64,000 nt of DNA from Serratia symbiotica (Periphyllus acericola) (GCF_964019515.1 NZ_OZ026452.1:1-64000); one strand, 5' to 3'. Positions 1-14,608 are shown, numbered from the stretch's first letter. Numbers and translations: made by a program. The notes: a model not told the origin generated them from the sequence alone.

Positions 1-1382
1 TGTCACTTTCGCTTTGGCAGCAATGTCTTGCCCGATTGCAGGATGAGTTACCTGACACAGAATTTAGTATGTGGATACGCCCATTACAGGCGCAACTGAG
101 TGACAATACCCTAGCGCTGTATGCACCTAATCGTTTTGTGCTGGATTGGGTTCGCGATAAGTACTTAAACAATATCAATGGTCTGCTAAATGATTTCTGT
201 GGTACAGATGCGCCTTTGCTGCGTTTTGAAGTGGGCAGTAAACCTATCAGCCAAATTATCAGCCAGACCCTAGCCGTCAACGCTCCGGCTGCACCGGTGA
301 CACGCACTGCGCCTTCGCGCCCAAGCTGGGACAATGCAGCGCCGCAGCCTGAACTCTCTTACCGCTCTAACGTTAACCCAAAGCACACCTTTGATAACTT
401 TGTTGAGGGTAAATCCAACCAGTTGGCGCGCGCGGCGGCACGTCAGGTGGCGGACAACCCTGGCGGTGCCTATAATCCGTTGTTTCTGTATGGCGGGACT
501 GGCTTGGGTAAAACTCACCTGCTACATGCTGTCGGCAACGGTATCATGGCGCGCAAAGCCAATGCCAAAGTAGTTTACATGCACTCTGAGCGCTTTGTGC
601 AAGACATGGTTAAAGCTTTACAGAACAACGCTATTGAAGAATTTAAGCGTTATTATCGCTCGGTCGATGCGTTGCTGATCGATGACATTCAGTTCTTTGC
701 CAACAAGGAGCGTTCGCAGGAAGAGTTCTTCCATACCTTTAACGCTTTGTTGGAAGGCAATCAGCAGATCATACTGACCTCGGATCGCTATCCAAAAGAG
801 ATTAACGGGGTAGAGGATCGTCTTAAATCTCGCTTTGGCTGGGGGCTAACGGTGGCTATCGAACCGCCGGAGCTGGAAACCCGCGTAGCGATCTTGATGA
901 AAAAGGCCGACGAGAACGATATTCGTCTGCCGGGCGAAGTGGCGTTCTTTATCGCCAAGCGTCTACGTTCCAACGTACGTGAGCTAGAAGGCGCGTTGAA
1001 CCGCGTGATCGCCAACGCAAACTTCACTGGCCGTGCCATCACCATCGACTTCGTGCGTGAAGCGTTGCGAGACTTGTTGGCGTTGCAAGAAAAGCTGGTC
1101 ACTATCGACAATATTCAGAAGACGGTGGCAGAGTACTATAAAATCAAAGTCGCGGATTTGCTGTCTAAGCGGCGTTCGCGTTCAGTTGCCCGCCCACGCC
1201 AAATGGCGATGGCATTGGCAAAAGAACTCACCAACCACAGCCTGCCAGAAATCGGCGATGCATTTGGTGGCCGCGATCATACCACGGTGTTGCACGCCTG
1301 CCGGAAGATCGAGCAGTTACGTGAGGAAAGTTACGACATCAAAGAAGATTTCTCCAATTTAATCAGAATATTATCTTCCTAG
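1..1382 (+). CDS. dnaA: Chromosomal replication initiator DnaA (first base of start codon outside window)
   Basis: DnaA binds DnaA boxes at oriC and melts the origin. The window opens on the last two bases of a probable GTG start; the next codons read [16 protein letters not shown], the usual enterobacterial N-terminus, giving a 460-residue protein of family length. Domain I is at about residues 1-90, a variable linker follows, and the AAA+ domain has Walker A GGTGLGKT (about 165-172) and Walker B LLIDDIQF (about 226). The C-terminal DNA-binding helix-turn-helix carries [12 protein letters not shown] near residue 426. It is followed after 4 bp by dnaN, the standard dnaA-dnaN-recF-gyrB order. 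No lesion seen. Confidence 0.97.
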   Translation, partial: SLSLWQQCLARLQDELPDTEFSMWIRPLQAQLSDNTLALYAPNRFVLDWVRDKYLNNINGLLNDFCGTDAPLLRFEVGSKPISQIISQTLAVNAPAAPVTRTAPSRPSWDNAAPQPELSYRSNVNPKHTFDNFVEGKSNQLARAAARQVADNPGGAYNPLFLYGGTGLGKTHLLHAVGNGIMARKANAKVVYMHSERFVQDMVKALQNNAIEEFKRYYRSVDALLIDDIQFFANKERSQEEFFHTFNALLEGNQQIILTSDRYPKEINGVEDRLKSRFGWGLTVAIEPPELETRVAILMKKADENDIRLPGEVAFFIAKRLRSNVRELEGALNRVIANANFTGRAITIDFVREALRDLLALQEKLVTIDNIQKTVAEYYKIKVADLLSKRRSRSVARPRQMAMALAKELTNHSLPEIGDAFGGRDHTTVLHACRKIEQLREESYDIKEDFSNLIRILSS

Positions 1383-1386
1383 CGCT

Positions 1387-2487
1387 ATGAAATTTATCGT
1401 TGAACGTGAGCATCTGCTAAAACCGCTGCAACAGGTGAGTAGCCCATTGGGTAGCCGCCCAACGCTGCCGATTCTGGGTAACCTGCTGTTGCAGGTGATA
1501 GAAGGTTCTCTGTTGCTAACTGGCACCGATCTGGAGATGGAGATGGTGGCTCGCGTCGCCTTGTCCCAGCCTCATGAAGCTGGTGCGACAACCGTGCCCG
1601 CGCGTAAATTCTTTGATATATGCCGTGGCTTGCCGGAAGGGGCAGAGATCGCCGTAACGCTGGAGAACGAACGCATATTGGTGCGTTCTGGCCGCAGCCG
1701 TTTCTCGCTGTCCACACTGCCAGCAGCGGATTTTCCAAACTTGGACGACTGGCAGAGTGAAGTGGAATTCACCCTGCCACAGGCAACGCTAAAGCGCCTG
1801 ATCGAAGCCACCCAATTTTCGATGGCCCATCAAGACGTGCGTTATTACCTGAACGGCATGCTGTTTGAAACCGAAGGCGAAGAGCTGCGTACTATCGCCA
1901 CTGATGGTCACCGTCTGGCGGTATGCTCAATGCCAATAGGTCAACAGCTACCGTCACATTCGGTGATCGTGCCGCGTAAAGGGGTGATGGAACTGGTGCG
2001 TCTTCTAGATAGCGGTGATACTCCATTGCACTTGCAGATTGGCAGCAACAACATTCGCGCCCATGTAGGGGATTATATCTTTACCTCTAAGCTGGTTGAT
2101 GGCCGTTTCCCGGATTATAGCCGCGTGTTGCCGAAGAACCCAGATAAAATACTGGAAGCGGGCTGTGATCTGCTTAAGCAGGCGTTTGCCCGCGCGGCCA
2201 TCCTGTCGAACGAGAAATTTCGTGGTGTGCGGTTGTACGCCAGCCATAACCAGTTGAATATCACCGCCAACAATCCTGAACAGGAAGAAGCGGAAGAGAT
2301 CCTGGATGTCAGCTATGACGGCACAGAGATAGAAATTGGCTTCAATGTCAGCTATGTACTGGACGTTTTGAACGCCCTCAAGAGTGAAAATGTGCGCCTG
2401 CTGCTCACCGATTCGGTCTCCAGCGTGCAGATTGAAGATAGCGTCAGCCAGGCGGCGGCTTACGTCGTCATGCCAATGCGTCTCTGA
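1387..2487 (+). CDS. dnaN: DNA polymerase III beta sliding clamp
   Basis: DnaN is the ring-shaped processivity clamp for DNA polymerase III. The 366-residue frame has family length, starts MKFIVEREHLLKPLQQVS and ends with the C-terminal PMRL, which lines the partner-binding pocket. It lies 4 bp after dnaA and is probably cotranscribed with it. The frame is uninterrupted and its codon use resembles dnaA and gyrB. A spacer of about 150 bp separates it from recF, whereas the two genes are contiguous in E. coli. Confidence 0.97.
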   Translation: MKFIVEREHLLKPLQQVSSPLGSRPTLPILGNLLLQVIEGSLLLTGTDLEMEMVARVALSQPHEAGATTVPARKFFDICRGLPEGAEIAVTLENERILVRSGRSRFSLSTLPAADFPNLDDWQSEVEFTLPQATLKRLIEATQFSMAHQDVRYYLNGMLFETEGEELRTIATDGHRLAVCSMPIGQQLPSHSVIVPRKGVMELVRLLDSGDTPLHLQIGSNNIRAHVGDYIFTSKLVDGRFPDYSRVLPKNPDKILEAGCDLLKQAFARAAILSNEKFRGVRLYASHNQLNITANNPEQEEAEEILDVSYDGTEIEIGFNVSYVLDVLNALKSENVRLLLTDSVSSVQIEDSVSQAAAYVVMPMRL

Positions 2488-2643
2488 ACGATGGTGGGCA
2501 TTTTTACTTGCCCCTTTGCGATTTAGGCAGTGCCCGCAATCCTCACGTACTCTATGTACGTTTCGGTTGCTGCGCGCTGGCCGCATGCAAATGGTCAGCG
2601 ACGATTACGCTCTGGGTTGTTCGATGATTAAGATAACTGCAGC
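2488..2643. repeat. Inserted intergenic repeat between dnaN and recF
   Basis: This spacer of about 150 bp has no gene. It holds a near-palindrome ACGTACTCTATGTACGT flanked by GC-rich arms, which looks like the small intergenic palindromic repeats common in Serratia and Yersinia. It separates recF from the dnaN stop codon, which it would normally follow directly, so it may have uncoupled recF translation. The family assignment is by resemblance only. Confidence 0.4.
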
Positions 2644-3711
2644 ATGGCTTTGACGCATTTACTGATTAAAGACTTTCGCAATATCGAAGCAGCGGATTTG
2701 GCGCTGGTGCCGGGATTCAACTTTCTTGTTGGTGCCAACGGCAGTGGGAAAATCAGTGTGCTGGAGGCGGTGTATACCCTCGGCCATGAGCGCGCTTTGC
2801 GCAGTTTACATGCCGGGCGGGTGATCCGCCATGAGCAGCTATAATTCGTATTGCACGGCCGTATTGATGGCGCAGAATGTGAGATATCCGTAGGATTAAG
2901 CAAGAATCGGCAGAGTGAGAGCAAAGTACGCATCGATGGCAGTTATAGTCACAAAGTGGCTGAGCTAGCGCAACTATTACCGATGCAGCTAATCACTCCT
3001 GAAGGTTTTACCCTGCTAAACGGCGGGCCTTTTTGGACTGGGGATGTTTTCATAACGATCCCGGTTTTTTCACCGCCTGGATTCACCTTAAACGGTTACT
3101 GAAGCAGCGCAATGCGGCACTGCGCCTGGTCAGTCGTTATGCACAGATCCGCGACTGGGATTAGTAACTTATCCCATTGGCCGAGCGCATAAGTGAGTGG
3201 CGGGTAAAATACCGAGGCGATCGCCGCAGATATCACCGCGACCTGCGCGCAGTTTCTGCCCGAATTTGCCCTGAGTTTCTCTTTCCAGCGCGGCTGGGAA
3301 AAAGAGAGCGACTACGGAGAACTTCTGGAGCGCTTGTTTGAACGCGACAGAGCGTTGACCTATACCGCAGCAGGGCCGCATAAGGCCGACTTCCGCATCC
3401 GTGCCGCTGGCACGCCGGTAGAGGATTTATTATAGAGCGGTCAACTGAAATTGCTGATGTGCGCATTGTGCTTAGCGCAGTGTGAGAAACTCACCCTGCA
3501 GAACGGGCGGCGTTGCCTTTACCTGATTGATAATTTTTCCTCCGAGCTGGATATTGGCCGTCGCCGGTTGCTGGCCGATCGCCTTAAAGCCACTCATGCA
3601 CAAGTCTTTGGCAGCGCAGTCAGCGCTGAACAAGTGACAGACATGGCCGGTGAAAAGGGCAAGATGTTCCGTGTGGAACAAGGTAAAATAGCGGTTCAAC
3701 CACAAGACTAA
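2644..3711 (+). pseudogene. recF: recF, broken recombination mediator ATPase
   Basis: RecF loads RecA at single-strand gaps together with RecO and RecR. The start reads [19 protein letters not shown] and the end is recognisable, but the gene is destroyed. The Walker A reads GANGSGKIS (Thr of GKT replaced by Ile), an in-frame TAA follows HEQL at about 2842, the frame is lost after LLNGGP near 3027, and further stops occur at about 3162 and 3433. Pieces of RecF lie in order in different frames up to 3711. It sits in its normal place before gyrB. Loss of the gap-repair branch of recombination is inferred. Confidence 0.93.
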
Positions 3712-6144
<2,433 letters not shown>

Positions 6145-6155
6145 TAGGTTATCGC

Positions 6156-6193
6156 CATCAAAATCTGCGCCGGTCGACCTGGCGCGGATTTTG
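6156..6193 (+). terminator. Rho-independent-type hairpin after gyrB
   Basis: An inverted repeat with arms AAAATCTGCGCC and GGCGCGGATTTT around a 9-base loop lies 15 bp after the gyrB stop. The A-rich and T-rich arm ends suit a bidirectional terminator. One G-T pair interrupts the stem. Confidence 0.75.
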
Positions 6194-6204
6194 GGATGGT
6201 AAGC

Positions 6205-6366
6205 GGCTTTGTTGAATAAATCGAACTTTTGCCCTCCCCAGGATCAGATCACGCATCCCCCTTACAATACAGGAAGTCCCGTGACAAAGCAGACGTTCAG
6301 AATTACCCACTGGAGCACCTACAGTAACGTCCTCATTACCCGGGGTTCCATCACCTTCTTGTGAGA
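6205..6366 (+). mobile_element. Left-end fragment of a divergent IS903-group element
   Basis: It begins with the 18-bp terminal repeat GGCTTTGTTGAATAAATC and continues into a transposase start, VTKQTFRITHWSTYSNVLIT, which parallels the IS903-group N-terminus. It then stops in frame and breaks off. It is clearly more diverged from the five larger copies than they are from each other, so it is an older or different lineage. Confidence 0.75.
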
Positions 6367-6369
6367 CAA

Positions 6370-6660
6370 TGTCAACGCCAAGGCCTTTGGCAGTTTGGAG
6401 GTCGGGATGTTTTCCTGGACTATTTTATAGTGTGATCCCGAGTTGTCGCCGGTACATTTTCGGACTGACTGCACCCAGTGACAGTTTAATACGGTGCTCA
6501 TTATACCACCGGATGGCAGTATCCACATGCTGCATAAAGTTGTCCAGCGCCACACCTGCCCACTCTCGACCCCACTACATTTCAGTTTTCAGTCTACCGG
6601 AGAACCCTTCGCATGCTGCGTTATCCTAAGAGTGTAGTCGATCACAAAATCAGGACACCG
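6370..6660 (-). mobile_element. IS3-family transposase orfB, C-terminal fragment
   Basis: On the minus strand the text reads DNAACEGFSGRLKTEM, then REWAGVALDNFMQHVDTAIRWY and NEHRIKLSLGAVSPKMYRRQLGITL followed by a stop. This is the end of an IS3-family integrase-type transposase, including the catalytic Glu of ACEGF. In-frame stops (DRLHS*, EM**) show decay. It is sandwiched between two IS903-group pieces. Confidence 0.8.
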
Positions 6661-6724
6661 GGATAGCTTGTTTCCACCGTTCTTCATACACGCAAGGTGG
6701 TACGCCACCATTGTTTGTGTGAGG

Positions 6725-7779
6725 GGCGTTGTTGAATAAATCGAACATTTGGCCGGCACGAGGATCAGATCACTCTCCTTCTTTCAAAATAGCGACATTC
6801 CGTGGCCCAGCAAAAGTTCAACATCACCAACTGGAAGGCTTACAACAACGCCCTTATCACTCGGGGTTCACTCACTTGCTGGGGGGATGAAACGGCACTT
6901 CACGCCTGGTACTGCGAGGCAAAACCTTCTCTGCGTGGTCGCACACCGCATTATTCCGATATGGCAATCACCAGCGTATTGATGCTGAAACGGATTTTCG
7001 GCCTGACACTTCGCGCCCTCCAGGGCTTCGTCGACTCCATTGTCACACTGATTAAAGTGCCGTTGAACTGCCCGGACGACACCTGTATCAGTAAGCGGGC
7101 GAAGTCCGGCCATGTCCCGTTTAAAACCCCAACGCCGGGTGAAATTGCGCACCTCGTTATCGACTCTAGCGGGCTCAACATGTTGGGTGAAGGGGAGTGG
7201 ATGGTAAAAAAACACGGTCAGGAAAAACGGCGGATCTGGCGAAAACTGCATTTGGCCGTAGATACAGAAACACATGAGGTCATCTGTGCTGACCTTTCCT
7301 TGAGCAATGTCACCGATATGGAAGCCTTCCCAGGTCTCATCCGTCAGAGGCACCGTAAAATCAAAGTCGCCTCGGCGGATCGGGCTTAGGATACGCGAGT
7401 GTGTGATGATGAGTTAAGGCGCAAGAGGCTCAGGGCGTTAATACCGCCCAGCAGCGGAGCCCGTTATTGGTCGGCAGACTATGCAGAGCGAAATCAAGCG
7501 GTGGTGAACCAGCGCCTTACCGGAGACAACACACGGTGGAAAAGTATCACAGGCTACCACAGACGTTCGGTAGCGGCAACAGCGAGGTATAGAGTAAAAC
7601 AGCTATTTGGTGGTCACCTGTCGCTGCGATATTATGATGGGCAAGTTGCAGAGGCGCTGGCCATGATCTGTGCATTAAACAAGATGCCGCTCGCCGGTAT
7701 GCCAGAAAGTGTACGCCTTGCCTGAAAGCTGCCCATTCACGGGACTCTTTATTCCAAATCCGATTTATTCAACAAAGCC
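6725..7779 (+). mobile_element. IS903-group (IS5 family) insertion sequence, copy 1
   Basis: A 1055-bp element with ends GGCGTTGTTGAATAAATC (left) and the complement of GGCTTTGTTGAATAAATC (right), the IS903-type terminal repeat. It encodes a transposase from a GTG at 6802 that is split by an amber codon. The 9-bp flanks (TGTGTGAGG and AGCAAAAGA) do not match, so no target duplication is visible. It joins the gyrB region to the trxB region, which are not neighbours in the ancestral order. Confidence 0.93.
6802..7725 (+). pseudogene. IS903-group transposase with internal amber and mutated catalytic Glu (copy 1)
   Basis: The frame starts MAQQKFNITNWKAYNNALIT and contains the first catalytic Asp in HLVIDSSGL. 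After ASADRA, immediately past the second catalytic Asp, codon TAG replaces the Tyr expected in ADGAYDT; reading resumes in the same frame with DTRVCDDEL. The Y-(2)-R-(3)-E-(6)-K signature reads YHRRSVAATARYRVK, so the third catalytic residue is Ala (GCA) instead of Glu (GAA). The same two changes recur in the other copies. Catalytic activity is not expected. Confidence 0.88.
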
Positions 7780-9022
<1,243 letters not shown>

Positions 9023-9363
9023 CCCGGGCTTTATCTCAACGGCTACGCTTGCAGGATAAAGGGGGAATTTACCTCCAATGAGATCCACGCAGCTGCCAAC
9101 CCGCTGTTTAACGGCACCAAGCCGGAAAAAGCGAAAAGCGGCAGCGGGATTTTGCCGCACCAGACGTTGGATAACAGGATTTCTTGCCTAAAAGCCGTCT
9201 CAGCCGTGGCCGAGGCAATTTATCCAGCGAATTTTGATCACTTTATTATTTTCGGTCTGCCGGATGACGGGGTAATATTAGCTTTTGTTGGTTCGCTTCA
9301 AGTTGAGGCAACCACTTTTTTAACAGCATACAACCTTGTTTGTACCAAACAGGTGCCAGCAGT

Positions 9364-9697
9364 CAAACCTGGCTGTTGGCTGCCTTTCTGCATGACCTGA
9401 TCATCGCGCATACCCCACGTGAACAATTGCTCCCGTCCTTTGTCTGGCTAACCACCACCTTAGCACTGCGCGCGCTGCTAAGCTGGCTGCGGGAGCGCGT
9501 TGGTTTCATCTGCGGCCAAGTGATCCGCCAACGCATACGCCAGTATGTGCTGGACAAGTTGCAACAGCTTGGCCCAGCCTGGATCCAGAATAAGCCAGCA
9601 GGCAGTTGGGCCAGTATCATTGTCTCGCAGGCAGATTGAAGACATGCAGGATTATTATTACTGTTATTTGCCGCAAATATCTCTCATGACTTTGCCA
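9364..9697 (+). pseudogene. cydD: cydD, N-terminal fragment of the cytochrome bd assembly ABC exporter
   Basis: CydDC exports cysteine and glutathione and is needed to assemble cytochrome bd oxidase. Here only early transmembrane sequence remains: TWLLAAFLHDLIIAHTPREQ, then LALRALLSWLRERVGFICGQ and LDKLQQLGPAWIQNKPAGSW. A frameshift follows and the text runs directly into the 3' half of aat. The ATPase domain of CydD, all of CydC and the aat start are missing, which indicates one deletion of roughly 3 kb judging from E. coli gene lengths. Confidence 0.88.
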
Positions 9698-10010
9698 CAG
9701 TGATCGCTGCCTGCGCCCATCGGCCACATGAAGGCACCTGGATTGGTGCCTGAGATGCTGCACGCCTATCTGCAATTGCATCTTTTCGGTTACGCCCATT
9801 CGGTGGAAGTCTGGCAGCAAGGCCAACTGGTCGGCGGTATGTACGGCTTGGCACAGGGCGCACTGTTCTACGGCGAGTCGATGTTCAGCCATATTAGCAA
9901 TGCCTCCAAGTGTGCCCTGATGGCTTTTTGTCGACATTTTGCTGCTTATGGCGGAGAATTAATTGACTGTCAGGTGCTTAACGCTCACACTGCTCAGCTT
10001 GGAGCAAGAG
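9698..10010 (+). pseudogene. aat: aat, C-terminal fragment of leucyl/phenylalanyl-tRNA-protein transferase
   Basis: Aat adds Leu or Phe to proteins with N-terminal Arg or Lys, tagging them for ClpS-ClpAP. The remains read [16 protein letters not shown], a frameshift, then [39 protein letters not shown] and [21 protein letters not shown]. The N-terminal half is gone, fused to cydD. The gene keeps its usual place before infA. Confidence 0.88.
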
Positions 10011-10249
10011 AAATCCCTCGATACTCAATACCAATTTTTACAGAAGCTCAGCGACCTTCAGCGCAAGCCGTTAGAGCAGGCATGCTGGCTACCGCAAGTC
10101 GTATCCCCCCACAGTAGGCTGCGTCTCCCTCTCCAACAAGCTAATTTGTGGAAACGGTGCAATGTCCACCAACACTCCTTTACATAATGTAGGTTTTTCG
10201 GCATTATCTTGCCGATTAAAAATTAAGGTTGTTAGACCTAGAGGATTAG

Positions 10250-10468
<219 letters not shown>

Positions 10469-10599
10469 TCGGCGCATCGGTCGCCAGGCACTGGCAACAT
10501 TGAGGATGCCACCCCTACCCCATAGCAATGTTGAACATCGCGTTTTAGGGGCGCAGGTAAATAGAGAGGGCTATCTCATTTTATTTGCGAATTTTCACC

Positions 10600-10628
10600 C
10601 ATAAAAAAGCGCTGCCGCAGCATCGCCT
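10600..10628 (-). terminator. Possible terminator downstream of clpA
   Basis: Read on the minus strand, a short GC hairpin (GCTG-CGG-CAGC) is followed by GCTTTTTTATG. It lies about 60 bp beyond the clpA stop. The stem is short, so the call is tentative. Confidence 0.4.
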
Positions 10629-10688
10629 CCTCCTTACCGGACCCATAGCCTAAGAACCTATCCCATTAGGTTCCTAGTGCATCGCCCC

Positions 10689-12955
10689 TCATCCGCTTTG
10701 CGCATCGACGCGCTGAGTTGATAGGTCAGTTTTCTTGTCTTTATCCAGCTTGACTTTCACTGAATCCCCGTTGACCAGTGAACCAAACAGCAGTTCGTTG
10801 GCTAGCGGTTTCTTCAGGTTTTCTTGCATCACACGTGCCATCGTGCGAGCGCCCATCGCACGGTCATAGCCTTTCACAGACAGCCAATCGCGCGCTTCAC
10901 CGCTGACTTCTAGCGAGACGCCCTTCGCATCTAACTGTGCCTGCAGTTCAACGATGAACTTGTCAACCACCTGTTGGATCACCTCGTTAGACAAATGGTT
11001 AAACCAGATGATGTTGTCCAGACGATTGCGGAATTCCAGTGTAAACACTTTCTTGATCTCTTCCATCGCATCTGTGCTATTATCCTGCTGCACCAGACCA
11101 ATCGATTTGCGTTCTGTTTCGCCTACCCCGGCGTTAGTCGTCATCACCAAGATTACATTGCGGAAGTCTGCCTTGCGGCCGTTTTTGTCGGTCAGCGTGC
11201 CATTACCCATCACTTGCAGCAGCAAGTTGGACACGTCTGGGTACGCCTTCTCGATTTCATCTAGCAGGACTACCGTGTGCGGATGCTTAAGTACCGCATC
11301 AGTTAGCAAGCCACCTTGATCATAACCGACATAGCCCGGAGGCGTGCCGATCAGGCGGCTGACGGTATGACGCTCCATATATTCGGACATATCAAAACGC
11401 AGTAGCTGGATGTCCATCGCTTTGGCCAGTTGGATCGTGACCTCAGTTTTCCCGACCCCAGTCGGCCTAGCGAATAGGAACGACCCCACTGGCTGGCGAT
11501 CGTGGCCTAGGCCAAGCGCGGCTCATTTTAATCGCTTCAGTCAAGGCTTCTATCGCCTGATCTTGGCCGAACACCAACATTTTCAGACGGTCACTCAGGC
11601 TGCTCAGCACATCGCGATCGCTGGCAGACACAGTTTTTTCTGGGATACGTGCAATGCGCGCCACCACAGATTCGATGTCCGCCACGTTAATGGTTTTCTT
11701 GCGTTTACTGACCGGCATCAACCGGCTGCGAGCGCCCGCTTCGTCGATCACATCGATCGCCTTATCTGGCAAATACCGATCATTGATGTATTTCACCGAC
11801 AATTCCACCGCAGCGCGGGATCGCCTTGGCAGTGTAACGCACATCGTGGTGCGCCTCATATTTCGTTTTCAGCCCGTTGATGACCTGAATAGTCTCTTCT
11901 GGCGTTGGCTCAGTAATATCAATTTTCTGGAAGCGGTGTGCCAGCGCACGGTCCTTTTTGAAAATATTGCTGAACTCCTGATAGGTAGTCGAACCTAATA
12001 CCCAGATCTGTCCGCTGGACAGCAGCGGCTTAATCAGGTTGCAGCATCCACATGACCACCGGAAGCTGCACCAGCACCGATAATGGTATGAATTTCGTCG
12101 ATAAACAGGATACTGTTCTGATCCTGTTCCAGTTGTTTCAGCAGTGACTTGAAGCGTTTCTCGAAGTCACCACGGTATTTAGTCCCAGCCAGCAGCGAAC
12201 CTATGTCCAGCGAGTGCAGTATGCAGTCCTCCATCACTTCCGGCACCTCGCCCTGCGCGATACCCAAAGCAAGCCCTTCGGCGATAGCGATTTTGCCTAC
12301 GCCGGATTCATCCACCAACAGTGGATTTTTTTACGGCGGCGGCATAACACCTGGATCGTGCGTTCCAGTTCAGGGTCACGACTAATCAGCGGATCAATAA
12401 CCGCCCACGCGAGCCAGCTAGTTGAGGTTGGTGGTGAAGTTTTCCATACGGTCTTACCCTCCAGGCTGCTCTTCATTCACCGGGTTTTCCGCATGGGGTG
12501 CTTGTCCTGGCTCGTCTTTGTGCATGCCATGTGAAATGAAATTCACGATATAAAGACGGCTTACATCATGTTTGCGTAACAGATAAGCCGCCTGCGACTC
12601 CTGCTCGCTGAAAATCGCCATCAGCACCGTTGGCACCGGAAACTTCGCTGCGACCGGAAGATTGCACATGGAAAACCGCACGCTGCAACACGCGCTGGAA
12701 GCTGAGCGTTGGCTGAGTGTCGCGCTCTTCTTCGCTAGCGGGCAGCTTCGGCGTAGTTTGTTCGATAAAGGCTCCCAGTTCCTGTCTCAACGCGGCCAAA
12801 TCCACCGTACATGCCTCAAGCGATTCCCGCGCGGCAGGGTTGCTAAGTAGTGCCAATAACAGGTGCTCCACAGTCATAAACTCGTGTCTGTGCTCACGCG
12901 CCCTGGCGAAAGCAATGTTGAGACTAAGTTCTAGTTCTTGATTGAGCATAAGCAC
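10689..12955 (-). pseudogene. clpA: clpA, broken ClpAP protease unfoldase
   Basis: ClpA is the AAA+ unfoldase that feeds ClpP. From the start (MLMLNQELELSLNIAFARAR) the Clp N-domain reads to about 12640, where the frame is lost. Later pieces follow in order: the first AAA+ module ([19 protein letters not shown], then [20 protein letters not shown]), the middle region ([20 protein letters not shown]), and the second module ([17 protein letters not shown], where the family has AGPTGVGKT). At least four frame changes or small deletions separate them (about 12640, 12320, 12035, 11490). Confidence 0.93.
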
Positions 12956-12976
12956 ATCCCCAATAAATCGCCTTAA

Positions 12977-13020
12977 TTAGGCTTTTTCCAGCGTACAAAG
13001 TAACTTATCATCTTTTTTAT
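12977..13020 (-). pseudogene. clpS: clpS, C-terminal remnant of the N-degron adaptor
   Basis: Just upstream of clpA the minus strand reads KLLCTLEKA followed by TAA, the conserved end of ClpS, in the clpS-clpA spacing. Further upstream the frame soon meets a stop and no other ClpS sequence is recognisable. ClpS delivers N-degron substrates to ClpA, so all three route-specific components (Aat, ClpS, ClpA) are lost in this region. Confidence 0.7.
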
Positions 13021-13263
13021 TATTTCTCCGCACTGTATCCCTCACAAAAATCGCTGACAAATTTGTTACCAAACATGTTAATAACGTTATCTGCTTCAAA
13101 CTTTGGTGAACTTCTCACCACCGGCCAACATCGCCTCCTTGACGTAATGATCATTTACTCTAGAGTGTTATCTGGTGATCTTTTAACCACATACAACCTG
13201 TCTCTGCGAAGGCGGATTCAGTTATTCATCTTACTTATAATGGCGTTCAAGGGATGTAAAAGT

Positions 13264-13320
13264 ATGGAGATGGGTACCGTTAAATGGTTTAACAACGCCA
13301 AGGGATTTGGGTTTATTTGT
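13264..13320 (+). pseudogene. cspD: cspD-like cold-shock domain gene, 5' remnant cut by an IS
   Basis: The frame MEMGTVKWFNNAKGFGFI is the start of a cold-shock-domain protein, including the first RNA-binding motif (KGFGFI). Its position next to clpS identifies it as cspD. After about 18 codons it runs into the IS end GGCTTTGTTGAATAAATC and terminates. The rest of the gene is not found beyond the IS scar. Confidence 0.85.
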
Positions 13321-13557
13321 GGCTTTGTTGAATAAATCAGATTTGGAATAAAAGAGTCCCCTGAATGGGCATCTTTCAGGCAACGCGTACACTTTCTGGC
13401 ATACCGGCGAGCGTCATCTTGTTTAATGCACAGATCATGGCCATCGCCTCTGCAACTTGCGCATCATAATCTCGCAGCGACAGGTGACCACCAATAATGT
13501 TGTGGTCGACCACGCAGAGAAGGTTTTGCCTCGCAGTACCAGGCGTGAAGTGCCGTT
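13321..13557 (-). mobile_element. IS903-group element, internally deleted remnant
   Basis: It starts with GGCTTTGTTGAATAAATC and holds the transposase C-terminus on the minus strand (ALNKMTLAGMPESVRVA). It then jumps to N-terminal transposase sequence (HFTPGTARQNLLCVVDHNI), with the middle deleted and the other terminal repeat missing. One side is cspD and the other hofQ, loci far apart in the ancestral order, so it marks a rearrangement junction. Confidence 0.88.
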
Positions 13558-14608
13558 TTGACGCTGCGGTTGGATAATGTCCCTTGGCCGCAGGCGCTGG
13601 CATTGGTATTGCGTATGGGCAAACTGTCGATGACGAGGGAGGGTTCTGTAATGATGGTTTCCGCAGAGTTGGATACGCAGGAAAAACAGCAGCATCAGCA
13701 GACATTGGCGCTGCACAGTGTGACGCTGGCATTGAAAAACGCTGATGCTGCAGAGATCGCCGAAAGCCTGAATGCACAGCGCGGTGCTTGCTGGTCGAAA
13801 GGGGCAGTGAGGTAGCTGACAAGCGCACCAACGCGTTACTGATCCGCGATACTGTCCCGGTGCTGGCTCTGCTGAAAAAGCGGGTGGCGGAAATGGATAT
13901 CTCCTTGGCGCAGGTACAACTAGCGTCATATATCGTGACCATCAACAGTGAAAACCTGCATGAACTAGGCGTGCGCTGGGGGTTGGCAGTGGATGAACGG
14001 CCAGCGCAGCCGTTGCGGTTGGATAATTTCAACGTTGGCTTGCCGCAGAAAAAAAGCACGCTGAGCGCAGGTTTTCATCTAGCGCGCCTTAGTGGGCATC
14101 TGCTGAACTTGGAACTGACCGCGCTGGAGCAAGAAAACCAGGTGGAGATTATCGCCAACCCACGCCTGCTGACGGCACATATGCAAACCGCCAGCATCAA
14201 GCAGGGAACGGAAATTCCTTACGAAGTCTCGAGTGGTGCAAGCGGCGCAACCTCGGTGGAGTTCAAAGAAGCGATATTGGGCATCGAGGTTACGCCTAAA
14301 GTATTGCCTGACGGACGCATCACGCTGACGCTGCACATCAGTAAAAACATGCCTGTACGCTCAGTCAGCAGGGGGGAGGGAGAAGCACTCACCATCGATA
14401 AGCAGGAGATAAAGATGCAGATCACGGTAAAAGACGGCGAAAACATTGTGTTGGGGGGATTTTTCAACGGCTTAACGGGCAGGCAGAGGATAAAGTGCCT
14501 GGGATAGGCGATATTCCGCTACTGGGATCGCTATTTAAACAGAGCAGCAAGCAGCATAAAAGGCGCGAACTGATGATCTTCATTACGAAGACGTTGATTA
14601 AAGATTGA
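13558..14608 (+). pseudogene. hofQ: hofQ, broken secretin-type protein (PilQ-like)
   Basis: HofQ is an outer-membrane secretin used in DNA uptake. The 5' end is replaced by the IS scar. Secretin sequence then runs LRLDNVPWPQALALVLR, a frameshift near 13800, the core KRTNALLIRDTVPVLALLKK to EIIANPRLLTAHMQTASIKQ, a second frameshift near 14490, and the end PGIGDIPLLGSLFK to LMIFITKTLIKD. In E. coli hofQ also precedes aroK. Confidence 0.9.

Noticed and set aside
7380..7400. Amber in the transposase as programmed readthrough or a 22nd amino acid
   Set aside because: The catalytic Glu is also lost in the same copies and no recoding element is visible, so shared decay is simpler.
9152..9400. Open frame between trxB and the cydD fragment
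   Set aside because: No recognisable family, and it overlaps the cydD fragment in another frame; the stretch 9023-9360 looks like decayed spacer.
13376..14059. Open frame of 227 codons on the minus strand
   Set aside because: It joins IS C-terminal text to the antisense of hofQ; an accident of the scar.
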